Position numbers and translations under genes: made by a program
In this document: piece after piece, positions 51,665 to 60,273 of the stretch
Numbering within the stretch: the first letter of the stretch is position 1
Layout of the letters: every line of letters starts with the position of its first letter
DNA from: JAVKMO01 sp031539345
GTDB taxonomy: Bacteria; Bacteroidota; Bacteroidia; Chitinophagales; Chitinophagaceae
NCBI GenBank assembly: GCA_031539345.1
Contig: JAVKMO010000017.1
Coordinates: 72,481-136,480, forward strand
Length of the DNA stretch: 64,000 nucleotides
Reading direction: 5' to 3'
Notes under the pieces: model-generated
What the model was told of the DNA's origin: nothing
The model's database searches: none
What the model saw: only the letters and a program-made list of their open reading frames with translations

Positions 51665-52738
51665 TTAGGCAATATGCTTTTGTTGATACATGAAGAGCAA
51701 AGATTCTTTTGCAAGAAAATCTTTTAATAACTGAATTTGATTAAACGCTCGGACATAATTATTTTCAGGATATTTTATTGTATAGTACACATCGTTATTC
51801 AAATAGTCCGTTAGAAACCGAAGTGCTTGCATATAAATCATAAATTTTCCAGCATACACAAAATGTTGTTTTTCTGTTGTGCTTAGTTCGTCTTGCATAT
51901 TGTGCAGATAGCCTTGTAAAATTTTTTCAAAATAGTGTTCTTGAAAAAACACTTTTTGGACATCTTTTTCTTCTTCTGTTGTAGAACAACAATAAGTTCT
52001 ACACATATCGCCAATGTCGCTAATAAAATGTCCGGGCATTAGTGTGTCCCAATCAATTAAACACAATCCTTTGTTGTTTTCGTCAAACAAAACATTGCTG
52101 ATTTTTGTGTCGTGGTGTGTTGGGCGCAATTTGAAATTTGTATCGACAAGAATGGTTTCATATTGTAAACACAAAGACTCTAAACTCAGCAAAAAAGAAA
52201 TGTCGTTTTTGCATTCTTGAATGCGTTGTTGATTCCCATTTTTTGTGGCGTTTAAAAATTGTTTGTAACGCAACCCCAAGTGATGAAAATGCAAAATGGG
52301 ATATTGTAATAAACTGACATCTAAATCAGAAACGGCTTTTGTAAAAACGCCAAATTGTTTTGCGGCTTCAAAAACAAGATCCGCATCATGAATAATCGTA
52401 TGCGTTTTTGCTCCTTGCACAAAGGGCATTAAAACGTAACACTCTTGATGGTGGCTAACGTAATGTTGGTTGGCTTTTGTGGCAATTAAATGGGTAAAAA
52501 GAAGGGTTGATTTCTTTTTTTTTAAATGGTTATGGACATATGCCATATTGTTGATAATCTTGAGCGGGTCTACAAAAACTTGCTGATTGATGTTTCTCAA
52601 AATATATTCTTGCTGGTTGCTGACATCGGTGATTTTAAAAACTTGGTTAATCAATCCTATAGAAATTTTTTCAACCGAAAAATTTTGTAGGTTATTGTAC
52701 TGACTAAGAATGGGGGTTAAAAAGTGCTGTTCCATCAA
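51665..52738 (-). CDS. Aminoglycoside phosphotransferase-like sugar kinase
   Basis: A 357-residue kinase of the APH/choline kinase fold. It has an N-terminal ATP-binding lobe (GLINQVFKIT, YILRNIN), and PTHHDTKISNVLFDE (about 204-218) corresponds to the catalytic loop H-x-D-x(4)-N. LIDWDTLMPGHFISDIGDM provides the metal-binding Asp. The nearest functional relatives appear to be N-acetylhexosamine 1-kinase-like proteins widespread in Bacteroidota, which suggests a GlcNAc/GalNAc salvage role. That would fit a GH20 secretor, but it is inference. hemC begins 38 bases downstream. Confidence 0.75.
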   Translation of the reverse strand: MMEQHFLTPILSQYNNLQNFSVEKISIGLINQVFKITDVSNQQEYILRNINQQVFVDPLKIINNMAYVHNHLKKKKSTLLFTHLIATKANQHYVSHHQECYVLMPFVQGAKTHTIIHDADLVFEAAKQFGVFTKAVSDLDVSLLQYPILHFHHLGLRYKQFLNATKNGNQQRIQECKNDISFLLSLESLCLQYETILVDTNFKLRPTHHDTKISNVLFDENNKGLCLIDWDTLMPGHFISDIGDMCRTYCCSTTEEEKDVQKVFFQEHYFEKILQGYLHNMQDELSTTEKQHFVYAGKFMIYMQALRFLTDYLNNDVYYTIKYPENNYVRAFNQIQLLKDFLAKESLLFMYQQKHIA

Positions 52739-52764
52739 GACGATTTGAAGAGTAAAAATGATTG

Positions 52765-53508
52765 CTATTTTACATCATGTGCCAACCGAAACCCAATGTT
52801 TTTACTTTGCCTATCGGGTTCGTTTCTGTTTCTAAAGGCAATGACAGAGCTTTGTGCTCGATTATACCAAGAACTGCCTCTTAAAATTTTAAATGCTCCT
52901 TGATCTGGACCTTGTGGATTTGTTTGTGCTTTTGAAGAATAGCAACCATACCAATCACTACACCATTCCCATGCATTGCCTGTCATATCATAAATGTCGA
53001 GCTCATTTGGTTTTTTTTGTCCTTTCTGGTGAACTGTTTTTTGACTGTTCATCTCATACCAAGCAACTTCATCAATTTCATTACTTCCAGAATAAAGATA
53101 GTCTTTGCTTGATGTTCCTCCGCGTGCAGCATATTCCCATTCTGCTTCTGTGGGTAGGCGATAATTTTTATGTGCAGCTTGATTGAGTTTTTTGATAAAA
53201 TCTTGGACTTGATACCAACTGACCATTGTAACTGGACAAGTTGGGCAATTTTTTATTGCCTTCTCAGGAATGGTATCCATAATTCTTCTCCATTCGTTTA
53301 TGCTAACTTCATATTTTGAAATATAAAAACTGTCTAGCGTAACGCTATGCATAGGCTGAGAGGGTACCAGCCCCCTTATCGCTTTTTCTTTAACCGTTGC
53401 CCCCATATCAAATGTTCCGCCTTCAACCAAAACCATCTTCACCAAGCCTTGCGTTATGGCGTAATTTGAAAAAACAAACAAGCATAAACAAGAAAAAAAA
53501 ACTTTCAT
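52765..53508 (-). CDS. SUMF1/formylglycine-generating-enzyme-domain protein, exported
   Basis: A 247-residue protein with a signal peptide (MKVFFSCLCLFVFSNYAITQ) and a SUMF1 domain: VEGGTFDMGA, FYISKYEVSINEW, PVTMVSWYQV, YRLPTEAEWEYAARGG, NAWEWCSDWYG and the end RGSSWYN...IGFRLA. Active formylglycine-generating enzymes carry a cysteine pair near GGS-x(3)-C; here the corresponding segment (RGSSWYNRAQSS) lacks it, so a catalytic FGE role is unlikely. Similar domains occur in the Bacteroidota gliding/type IX secretion proteins GldJ and GldK. Role unknown. Confidence 0.82.
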   Translation of the reverse strand: MKVFFSCLCLFVFSNYAITQGLVKMVLVEGGTFDMGATVKEKAIRGLVPSQPMHSVTLDSFYISKYEVSINEWRRIMDTIPEKAIKNCPTCPVTMVSWYQVQDFIKKLNQAAHKNYRLPTEAEWEYAARGGTSSKDYLYSGSNEIDEVAWYEMNSQKTVHQKGQKKPNELDIYDMTGNAWEWCSDWYGCYSSKAQTNPQGPDQGAFKILRGSSWYNRAQSSVIAFRNRNEPDRQSKNIGFRLAHDVK

Positions 53509-53631
53509 TATAATTTTGATTTTAAATAATTAGAAAAAGGGAAACATTTTTTTGAAACAATATTTTCTAAAAAAGGCTGTTTCAAATTTAATTAAAAGGT
53601 ATGATTTGTGGCATTCGCTTGACGGCATAAT

Positions 53632-53663
53632 AAAAAAAAGCCACTCGGTTTGAACGAGTGGCT
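53632..53663 (-). terminator. Intrinsic terminator of tRNA-Lys
   Basis: On the minus strand a perfect 9-bp stem AGCCACTCG/CGAGTGGCT with a seven-base loop is followed by eight T. It begins four bases after the tRNA 3' end. Seven of the stem pairs are the same as in the tRNA-Arg terminator. Confidence 0.88.
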
Positions 53664-53666
53664 CTG

Positions 53667-53739
53667 TGATTCCGTTGGGATTCGAACCCAAGACCCCTAC
53701 ATTAAAAGTGTAATGCTCTACCAGCTGAGCTACGAAATC
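53667..53739 (-). tRNA. tRNA-Lys (TTT)
   Basis: A 73-nt cloverleaf on the minus strand. The acceptor is GATTTCG/CGGAATC with one G-U pair, the anticodon loop is CTTTTAA (anticodon TTT), and the T-loop is TTCGAAT with stem TTGGG/CCCAA. CCA is not encoded. It lies between prfB and its terminator. Confidence 0.95.
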
Positions 53740-53760
53740 AACTTCCGTTTATGCGGGGTG

Positions 53761-53789
53761 CGAACTTATCCGATTTTATTATTCGACAA
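53761..53789 (-). promoter_or_regulatory. Candidate promoter of tRNA-Lys
   Basis: On the minus strand TTG (53787-53789) and TAAGTTCG (53761-53768) are separated by 18 bases, close to the Bacteroidota -33/-7 layout. The -7 element ends 21 bases before the tRNA. This is the only TAnnTTCG case in the window with a fitting upstream TTG. Confidence 0.45.
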
Positions 53790-53833
53790 AATATTTTTAT
53801 TTCTTTTTATATCGCATGAAAAAAAAAAAAAAA

Positions 53834-54911
53834 TCACTTTTTCATCAACCCACTTTTTACAAAGCCGTCTAAATCACCATTCATAACGCCTTCTGGGTTA
53901 GACACTTCATAATTTGTTCGGTGGTCTTTAATCATTTTATAGGGGTGAAAAACATAACTTCTAATTTGGCTGCCCCATTCAATTTTTTTCTTATTCGCAT
54001 TTACGCTATCCTTTGCCGCATTCTTTTTTTGTAATTCTATTTCGTGCAATTTGGATTGAAGCATCTTCATTGCCTTTTCTCGATTTTCTCCTTGCGTACG
54101 TGCTTGCTGACAAGAAACAATAATGCCAGAAGGCACGTGGGTAAGACGAACCGCCGTTTCTACCTTATTTACATTTTGTCCTCCACTGCCGCCACTTCTA
54201 AAAAAATCCCATATCAAATCGCTCGGATTCACCAAAATATCAATACTGTCGTCAATCAATGGATACACAAACACAGACGCAAACGACGTGTGGCGTTTTG
54301 CATTCGCATCAAAAGGCGAAATACGCACAAGGCGATGAATCCCATTTTCGTTTTTTAAAAACCCATATGCAAAATCTCCTTCTAATTGCAAAGTTGCCAT
54401 TTTAATTCCCGCACCTTCACCATCTTGATAATCAACAACAGAAACATTCCAACCTTTTTTTTCACCATACATTCTATACATCCGCAACAACATCTCTGCC
54501 CAATCTTGACTTTCTGTTCCTCCAGCACCCGGGTTAATTTGCAACAACGCCGTCAATTTATCTTCAGCATCGGTTAGCGTACTTTTATATTCTAAGGCTT
54601 CTAATTCAAGCATTGCCTTTTGATAATACGCCGCATATTCCGCCTCTTCAATATCGCCATTTTTGTAATACGAAAACCATATTTCCAACTCACCAAGTCG
54701 CTGCTCATTTTCTTCATACACATTTACCCACACCTCGTCATCTTGCATTGCTTTTATTACAGCTGTCGCCCTTTTGGTGTCATCCCAAAATCCGGGAGCA
54801 ACCGTCAATTGTTTCTTTTCTTGAATTTTTTCTTTGCGACTAAGCACGTCAAAGAAACCCCCTCAAAATGTCTAAACGACTTTTTATGTTTTTTAATTGG
54901 TCTTCTGTCAT
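53834..54911 (-). CDS. prfB: Peptide chain release factor 2, with programmed +1 frameshift
   Basis: RF2 releases peptides at UGA and UAA stops. The gene starts at ATG 54911 and codes 20 residues (MTEDQLKNIKSRLDILRGFL) to an in-frame TGA at 54849-54851. The context is AGGGGG-TTT-CTT-TGA-C, nearly identical to the E. coli prfB slip site with its internal Shine-Dalgarno-like stimulator. A +1 shift on CTT joins Asp and 337 more residues to give 358 in total. Visible are the SPF codon-recognition tripeptide (RISPFDAN) and the GGQ motif (SGGSGGQNVNKVET). The gene ends in TGA, followed by a run of 15 T. Confidence 0.95.
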
Positions 54912-55015
54912 AAGTATAAAAATAATCCAGCCAATATAAAAACACAAGCCAAAGCAAACAACACAATGCCAATAAAAAAGTTTTGGTTTCGACCGACAAC
55001 GCCCTGATGAACCAA
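54908..55015 (-). CDS. Possible tiny membrane protein upstream of prfB
   Basis: In one minus-strand frame, a stretch reading VVGRNQNFFIG followed by a strongly hydrophobic helix (about 22 residues) ends at a TGA that overlaps the prfB ATG (ATGA). The only start in frame is TTG at 55015; the frame itself is open from about 55110. The helix composition and the stop/start overlap are suggestive, but there is no ATG. Another frame (54805-55089) is also open, so this call is tentative. Confidence 0.25.
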   Translation of the reverse strand: MVHQGVVGRNQNFFIGIVLFALACVFILAGLFLYL

Positions 55016-55127
55016 TGTTGCGACGCTCCGTTCATCGTTCCCCTTACTATTGACCTTTTCATTTTCCTTCGCAAACGCCCTACCAACAATCTTTTTGTAA
55101 AATATTTTACAAAGTCATTGTCTCGGT

Positions 55128-55135
55128 TATATTCG
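55128..55135 (+). promoter_or_regulatory. Candidate -7 element of tRNA-Ser
   Basis: TATATTCG lies four bases before the tRNA-Ser 5' end, so transcription would begin at or very near the mature end. No TTG at the usual -33 spacing was found. Support comes mainly from recurrence of the same octamer before other genes. Confidence 0.3.
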
Positions 55136-55139
55136 TTGC

Positions 55140-55224
55140 GGAGAGATGGCAGAGTGGTCGATTGCGGCGGTCTTGAAAACCGTTGACTGTAACAGGTCCG
55201 GGGGTTCGAATCCCTCTCTCTCCG
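55140..55224 (+). tRNA. tRNA-Ser (TGA)
   Basis: An 85-nt class II tRNA with acceptor GGAGAGA/TCTCTCC (perfect) and anticodon loop CTTGAAA (anticodon TGA). It has a long variable arm and T-arm GGGGG/CCCTC enclosing TTCGAAT. The discriminator base is G, as expected for serine. CCA is not encoded. Confidence 0.95.
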
Positions 55225-55385
55225 CTCTTTAATTGGAGTCCGTTAAAAAAGAAATTCAATATAAAATTGTCCTTGGGCTGTTCTTCCTCTTTTCTTTGTT
55301 GTTGCCTATAATTCTTTCAGAATTAAAACACGCTCCCTTTTTTCAATTTCATACAAAAGCATACGATTCAAATTTCAGACACATC

Positions 55386-57677
55386 ATGACTTTTGATATT
55401 TATCTTACTGGCAGAGTGCAAGGCGTTGGGTTTAGACCCTTTGTTTATATCCTCGCACAAAAAATGAATGTATGTGGTATAGTAAGCAACGAACCAGACG
55501 GCGTGCATATTACACTTACAACAGAAACAAAACAGCAAGCACAATCCTTTTTAGACAGTATTTTACATCAAGCCCCAGCACAAGCAAGAATCACATTTTC
55601 TGCTATTCAACAAATAGAAAGTCGAACATTCTCAGATTTTCAAATTGTGCCAACACAACAACACATTACTCAAAAGCAATCTGGTTTTCTTGCACCTGAT
55701 TTTGGATTATGCCAACAGTGTAGGCAAGAAATAAACGACCCTTCAAATCGCAGACACCACTACGCATTTACCTCTTGCACCAATTGTGGACCTCGTTATT
55801 CGATTTTACAACAAATGCCTTATGACAGAGAAAAAACAACCATGCATAAATTTGTCATGTGTTCAACTTGTCATCAAGAATATGACGACGTTTTTAATAG
55901 GCGTTTTTTTTCTCAAACAAATAGCTGTTCTGACTGCGGCATTCAATTGTTTTGGAAAACCAAAGACCAGTGTTTGCCACTTGGCATAGAGCAAATTTCC
56001 GCTCAATTTAAAACACAAATTGCAGCACAAAAAATCATTGCAGTTAAAGGGCTTGGCGGATTTTTGTTGCTCTGCGACACAAGCGTTTCTGCCACAATAG
56101 AAACTTTGCGACACCGCAAACATCGCCCATCGAAACCCTTCGCATTGATTTTTCGTAACATAGAAATGCTCAAAGAATATGCGGTTTTGCAAAAACAAGA
56201 TGCCAACATTTTACAAAATCAAATTGCTCCAATTGTATTGTTGCAAACAAAAGAAAAGTGTTTTGAAAAATTAGCAATGAATAGCATAGCCCCCAATTTA
56301 AAAACGATTGGAGCAATGTTGCCTTATACGCCTTTATTAGAATTGTTATTGTCCAACACAACGCAGCCTTTAGTTGCAACAAGTGCGAATAAAAGTGGTT
56401 CTTGGATTATTTATGACAGCAAAGACAGCGACGAATTGTTTGCTTATGCCGACATTGTCATTGACCATAATTTAGAAATTATTATGCCGCAAGACGACAG
56501 CGTAATTAAACATACGCATACGCAACAATCGATTGTCTTGCGTCGGTCAAGGAGTTTTGCCCCAAGCATTTTTGATATTAAAACAAAACTGTCAAAAAGC
56601 GTTTTGGCTTTTGGTGCAGATATGAAAAGTAGTTTTGCCTTATTTCAAAATGAACAATATTACGTTAGTCAATTTTTAGGTAGCTTGGGAAGCTATGACG
56701 CAGAGCAACAATTTAAACAAACGTTGAAGCACTTAACAACGATGCTTCATTTTAAGCCAAAAATTTTTGTTTGTGATTTACACCCGCACTATACAAGCAC
56801 GCGTTTGGCAATCGAAATGGCACATGAAAACAACATTCCGTTTGTACAAGTGCAACACCATGAAGCTCATTTTGCAGCAATACTCGGAGAGCATAATTTA
56901 ATCGATTGTCCAGAACGCATATTGGGAGTTGTTTTTGATGGAACGGGCTGGGGAAAAGACGGAACAATTTGGGGCGGTGAATTTTTTGTATATCAGCATT
57001 TTCAAATAGAACGCATTCATCACATCGAACAATTTGTACACGTTGCAAACGACAAAATGGCTCAATTGCCTAAATTGTGTGCATTGTCGATTTGTTCTGA
57101 AAATCAATCAGCACAAATATTATTAGATGAAAAGTTTACCCCTCAAGAACAACTCTTCTATAAAAAAACCATTGCAAAAAAAGGGCTTGTAAGCAGTAGT
57201 ATGGGAAGGTATTTTGACGCTGTGGCGGCATTGCTGAACGTGTGTAATGAAAATGCGTATGAGGGTGAAGCCGCAATGCAAATAGAACAAATGGCGGCAG
57301 AATATTTTGGCACTTATGGTTATGAAAAAGGCGAATCTTATTTTGCTCAATGCAATCATGATACAATAATACCGATGAAAAAAATCATTGACGAGATTGT
57401 TTTAGACGCAATAAAAGGAGTAGATAAAAAAAGAATCGTGGCTCAATTTTATCAAAGCATTGTTGATATCATTGAACAAGTAAGACAAGTACAAGGCATT
57501 ACAAAAATTTGTTTTAGTGGTGGCGTTTTTCAAAATGCTGTTCTTGTAGATTTACTTTGCGTACAATTACAAAAAACAAACACGTTATTTTTTCATGAAC
57601 AGTTGAGTCCGAATGATGAAAACATTTCTTTTGGGCAACTCTTATTTTTGGCAATAGAAGAAAATCGACAAAAATAA
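55386..57677 (+). CDS. hypF: Carbamoyltransferase HypF (hydrogenase maturation)
   Basis: A 763-residue HypF, which makes thiocarbamate on HypE from carbamoyl phosphate for the CN ligands of [NiFe]-hydrogenases. Domains in order: acylphosphatase (LTGRVQGVGFRPFVY, residues 6-20); two zinc fingers CQQC-x18-CTNC and CSTC-x18-CSDC; a YrdC-like domain (KGLGGFLLLCDT); and a Kae1-like domain with VQHHEAHFAAILGEH and VFDGTGWGKDG. The open frame begins 51 codons earlier with a hydrophobic run, but HypF proteins start at the acylphosphatase, so ATG 55386 was chosen. No other hyp or hydrogenase gene is present. rpoN follows after 59 bases. Confidence 0.92.
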   Translation: MTFDIYLTGRVQGVGFRPFVYILAQKMNVCGIVSNEPDGVHITLTTETKQQAQSFLDSILHQAPAQARITFSAIQQIESRTFSDFQIVPTQQHITQKQSGFLAPDFGLCQQCRQEINDPSNRRHHYAFTSCTNCGPRYSILQQMPYDREKTTMHKFVMCSTCHQEYDDVFNRRFFSQTNSCSDCGIQLFWKTKDQCLPLGIEQISAQFKTQIAAQKIIAVKGLGGFLLLCDTSVSATIETLRHRKHRPSKPFALIFRNIEMLKEYAVLQKQDANILQNQIAPIVLLQTKEKCFEKLAMNSIAPNLKTIGAMLPYTPLLELLLSNTTQPLVATSANKSGSWIIYDSKDSDELFAYADIVIDHNLEIIMPQDDSVIKHTHTQQSIVLRRSRSFAPSIFDIKTKLSKSVLAFGADMKSSFALFQNEQYYVSQFLGSLGSYDAEQQFKQTLKHLTTMLHFKPKIFVCDLHPHYTSTRLAIEMAHENNIPFVQVQHHEAHFAAILGEHNLIDCPERILGVVFDGTGWGKDGTIWGGEFFVYQHFQIERIHHIEQFVHVANDKMAQLPKLCALSICSENQSAQILLDEKFTPQEQLFYKKTIAKKGLVSSSMGRYFDAVAALLNVCNENAYEGEAAMQIEQMAAEYFGTYGYEKGESYFAQCNHDTIIPMKKIIDEIVLDAIKGVDKKRIVAQFYQSIVDIIEQVRQVQGITKICFSGGVFQNAVLVDLLCVQLQKTNTLFFHEQLSPNDENISFGQLLFLAIEENRQK

Positions 57678-57708
57678 ACTTGAACCACTTCGTCTATTTT
57701 TTTAACTG

Positions 57709-57716
57709 TACTTTTG
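57709..57716 (+). promoter_or_regulatory. Candidate -7 element of rpoN
   Basis: TACTTTTG matches TAnnTTTG exactly and lies 20 bases before the rpoN ATG in the 59-base gap after hypF. A TTG lies 26 bases upstream, longer than the usual spacing. Confidence 0.3.
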
Positions 57717-57736
57717 AACCACATATTTAAAAATTT

Positions 57737-59173
57737 ATGTCCGCAGAACAACAGTTGTCGCAACATTTAGACATCAAGCTATCGCCCAAATTATTGCAAT
57801 TGCTTTCGTTTATCCAAACGCCAAATATTTTATTGGAAGACAAGTTGAAAGAAGAGGTTGAAAAAAACATTGTGTTAGAATTTGATGAAACTCCTGCAAG
57901 TGATATTCCACCCATCAACAATGAAAATAAAAATGCAAACAAGGCTACAGATGAATACAACGATGGCGATAGCAATGAATATGGGTATAGCGAAAAAGAA
58001 AGTTATCCTGAGCTGAATGACACCCGCCTTTTGAATTTAAAAGATAACGAAAGCCTTACAGAATCGTTGTTGTTGCAAATAGAAAACCTGTCGATTAGCC
58101 CAACAGAAAAACTAATTGCTCAAGCCATTGTTGGAAGTTTAGAAGACAACGGTTTGTTATTGAGGAATACACATTCCATTATCGACGATTTGTTATTCAA
58201 ACAAAATGTCGAGGTTGCAGAAGAAACTTTTTTGGCTGTGTTAAAACACGTACAAGGGTTTGAACCAATTGGCATTGCGGCCACAAGTGTGCCAGAATGT
58301 TTACTTATTCAGCTGGAGCAAATACAACAAGAACAACCGCAACAATGGGTTGCACTTGCAAAACAAATTATTCAAGAACACTATAAAGACTTTTTAAACA
58401 GAAACTACATTGCGTTGCAAAATGCGTTGCACCTTGACAGCGAAAGCCTTGCGATAGTGTTGGAACACATTAAAAAGTTAAACCCCGTGCCGGGAAATAC
58501 AGACTTGTCAGAAGACAAAACGAATCGTATTACGCCAGATTTTATTGTGTATTGGGACGAAGAAAATTTGAAAGTAGAACTCACAAAATACAAACACAAA
58601 AAAGTACGCATGAGTACTTATTACGAACATTTATATCAACAATATCAAGCAGAAAAAAAGTCCTCTGTGCAACACCAACAAGCAATGAGTTTTTTAAAAG
58701 AAAAAATTGACCAAGCACAAGCCCTTTTGGATAATGTAAAATCTCGCGATGAAATTTTATTGATCGCCATGCAAACAATCGTTCAACAGCAGCAATTGTT
58801 TTTTTCTACAGGCAATGAAATTGACCTCAAACCATTGATATTAGATGACATTGCACGCGTTATTAAAATGAGCATTTCTACCGTATCAAGAATTATCAAT
58901 AGCAAATTTGTGCAGACAGACTTTGGCGTTTTTTCGCTGAAATTTTTCTTTGGAGAACATTTTGAAAACAAAGACGGACAAGCCATCAACGCAAGAGAAA
59001 TAAAATCTTTATTAAAACAAAGCATTGACAATGAGGATAAAAAAAATCCGCTTACAGATGAAGAGTTAGCGAATTCTGTCTTGCTCAAAAAGTTTTTATT
59101 GCCTCGAAGAACAATTGCCAAATACAGATTTGAGTTAGAAATTCCAATTGCAAAAATGAGAAAACAAGCATAA
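57737..59173 (+). CDS. rpoN: RNA polymerase sigma-54 factor
   Basis: A 478-residue sigma-54. The N-terminal region I is Gln/Leu-rich (SAEQQLSQHLDIKLSPKLLQ) and an acidic region II follows. The core-binding region III is at about residues 90-300. The HTH is SISTVSRIINSKFVQTDFG, and the RpoN box LPRRTIAKYRFEL (about 456-468) reads the -24 element. It needs an activator ATPase, none of which is in the window. It lies 59 bases after hypF, and sigma-54 often controls hydrogenase genes in other phyla; that link is speculative here. Confidence 0.95.
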   Translation: MSAEQQLSQHLDIKLSPKLLQLLSFIQTPNILLEDKLKEEVEKNIVLEFDETPASDIPPINNENKNANKATDEYNDGDSNEYGYSEKESYPELNDTRLLNLKDNESLTESLLLQIENLSISPTEKLIAQAIVGSLEDNGLLLRNTHSIIDDLLFKQNVEVAEETFLAVLKHVQGFEPIGIAATSVPECLLIQLEQIQQEQPQQWVALAKQIIQEHYKDFLNRNYIALQNALHLDSESLAIVLEHIKKLNPVPGNTDLSEDKTNRITPDFIVYWDEENLKVELTKYKHKKVRMSTYYEHLYQQYQAEKKSSVQHQQAMSFLKEKIDQAQALLDNVKSRDEILLIAMQTIVQQQQLFFSTGNEIDLKPLILDDIARVIKMSISTVSRIINSKFVQTDFGVFSLKFFFGEHFENKDGQAINAREIKSLLKQSIDNEDKKNPLTDEELANSVLLKKFLLPRRTIAKYRFELEIPIAKMRKQA

Positions 59174-59180
59174 ATACAAG

Positions 59181-60137
59181 ATGAAACTACAGCTTTCTTT
59201 GCCGCCTATTGAATATCCTTTTCGTATTCATTATTCAGATAAAATTTTGTTTGTTGGTTCTTGTTTTACAGAAAACATTAGCGAACAATTAAAAAAAATG
59301 CGGTTTCATGTTCTTGCCAATCCTTCTGGCATTTTGTTTGACCCAAAAAGTATTGTTCAGCATTTGATAAATTATGTGTCGGGTGGTCGTCCTACTGATG
59401 AACACTTTTTTTTTCATCAAGACCTTTGGCATAGTTGGCAACATCATTCAAAATTTTCTCATCCAGAAAAAAGAAGTGTTGCAACACACATCGACTCGGC
59501 AACGCAGCAAGCACATGATTTTTTATTACAAGCAGATTTTCTTTTTGTAACGCTGGGGAGTGCTTTTAGTTATTATTTATCGGCAAAAGATTTTTTTGTT
59601 GCCAATTGCCATCAATATCCACAACAAGCGTTTCAAAAAAAACTGATTAAAAGCAATGAAATTATTGCTGATTTTACAAGCGTAATAGCAAGTCTTTTGA
59701 AAATTAAACCGAGCCTAAAAATCATTTTTAATATCAGCCCTGTCCGACACATTCGAGATGGTGTAATTGAAAACAATCGCAGCAAGGCAAATCTTTTAGA
59801 GGCTGTTCATTCGCTTGTAGAAAATTTTTCTGAACACGTTTTTTATTTTCCCTCTTATGAATTGATGATTGATGTGTTAAGAGACTATCGGTATTATGAT
59901 AAAGATTTAGTTCACCCTAATTATATTGGAACAGAGCTTGTATTAGAACATTTTCAATCGTCTTTGTTTGGTGCAGAAACACAATCTTTTATTGCAGAAA
60001 TTTTGCCCATAATTCATTCCTTAAATCATCGTCCACAACATACAGAGACTTCAATACATCAGCAATTTTTAGTTTTATTACAAGAAAAAATTATGGCTTT
60101 TGAAAAAAAATATAACGGCATAAAAATTTTGCCATAG
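59181..60137 (+). CDS. GSCFA-domain protein
   Basis: A 318-residue protein with the GSCFA motif at about residues 29-33 (LFVGSCFTENI), the feature of an SGNH-hydrolase-like family common in Bacteroidota and proteobacteria. Further motifs are NPSGILFDPKSI, LFVTLGSAFSYYL, IFNISPVRHIRDG and a C-terminal DLVHPNYIGTELV, which resembles the catalytic Asp-His of SGNH enzymes. A hydrolase or acyltransferase acting on glycan or lipid is possible. It begins seven bases after rpoN and is likely co-transcribed. Confidence 0.85.
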   Translation: MKLQLSLPPIEYPFRIHYSDKILFVGSCFTENISEQLKKMRFHVLANPSGILFDPKSIVQHLINYVSGGRPTDEHFFFHQDLWHSWQHHSKFSHPEKRSVATHIDSATQQAHDFLLQADFLFVTLGSAFSYYLSAKDFFVANCHQYPQQAFQKKLIKSNEIIADFTSVIASLLKIKPSLKIIFNISPVRHIRDGVIENNRSKANLLEAVHSLVENFSEHVFYFPSYELMIDVLRDYRYYDKDLVHPNYIGTELVLEHFQSSLFGAETQSFIAEILPIIHSLNHRPQHTETSIHQQFLVLLQEKIMAFEKKYNGIKILP

Positions 60138-60273
60138 TGCGTATTCTTTGAGATACAGGGACTTCTTTATTTCGTAAAAATAAATTGTAAACTTGTGGAC
60201 TTTTTGCTTTTTCTCTTGCCTTAAAAGAGAGTGCAACTTCAAAGATTTTTTCACTCCAAATCATTTTGTTTTA

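Noticed and set aside
53819..53833. A15 run next to prfB as a phase-variation site
   Set aside because: It lies just outside the coding region, after the prfB stop, so length change would not alter the protein; it may aid termination.
54805..55089. 94-codon minus-strand ORF overlapping the start of prfB
   Set aside because: Its only start is TTG, it runs out of frame through the prfB slip site and its tail is simply prfB DNA read in the wrong frame. A shorter frame ending at the prfB ATG looks more natural, though still weak.
55233..55385. N-terminal hydrophobic extension of HypF
   Set aside because: HypF is cytoplasmic and starts with the acylphosphatase domain; the upstream frame is open only by chance after tRNA-Ser.
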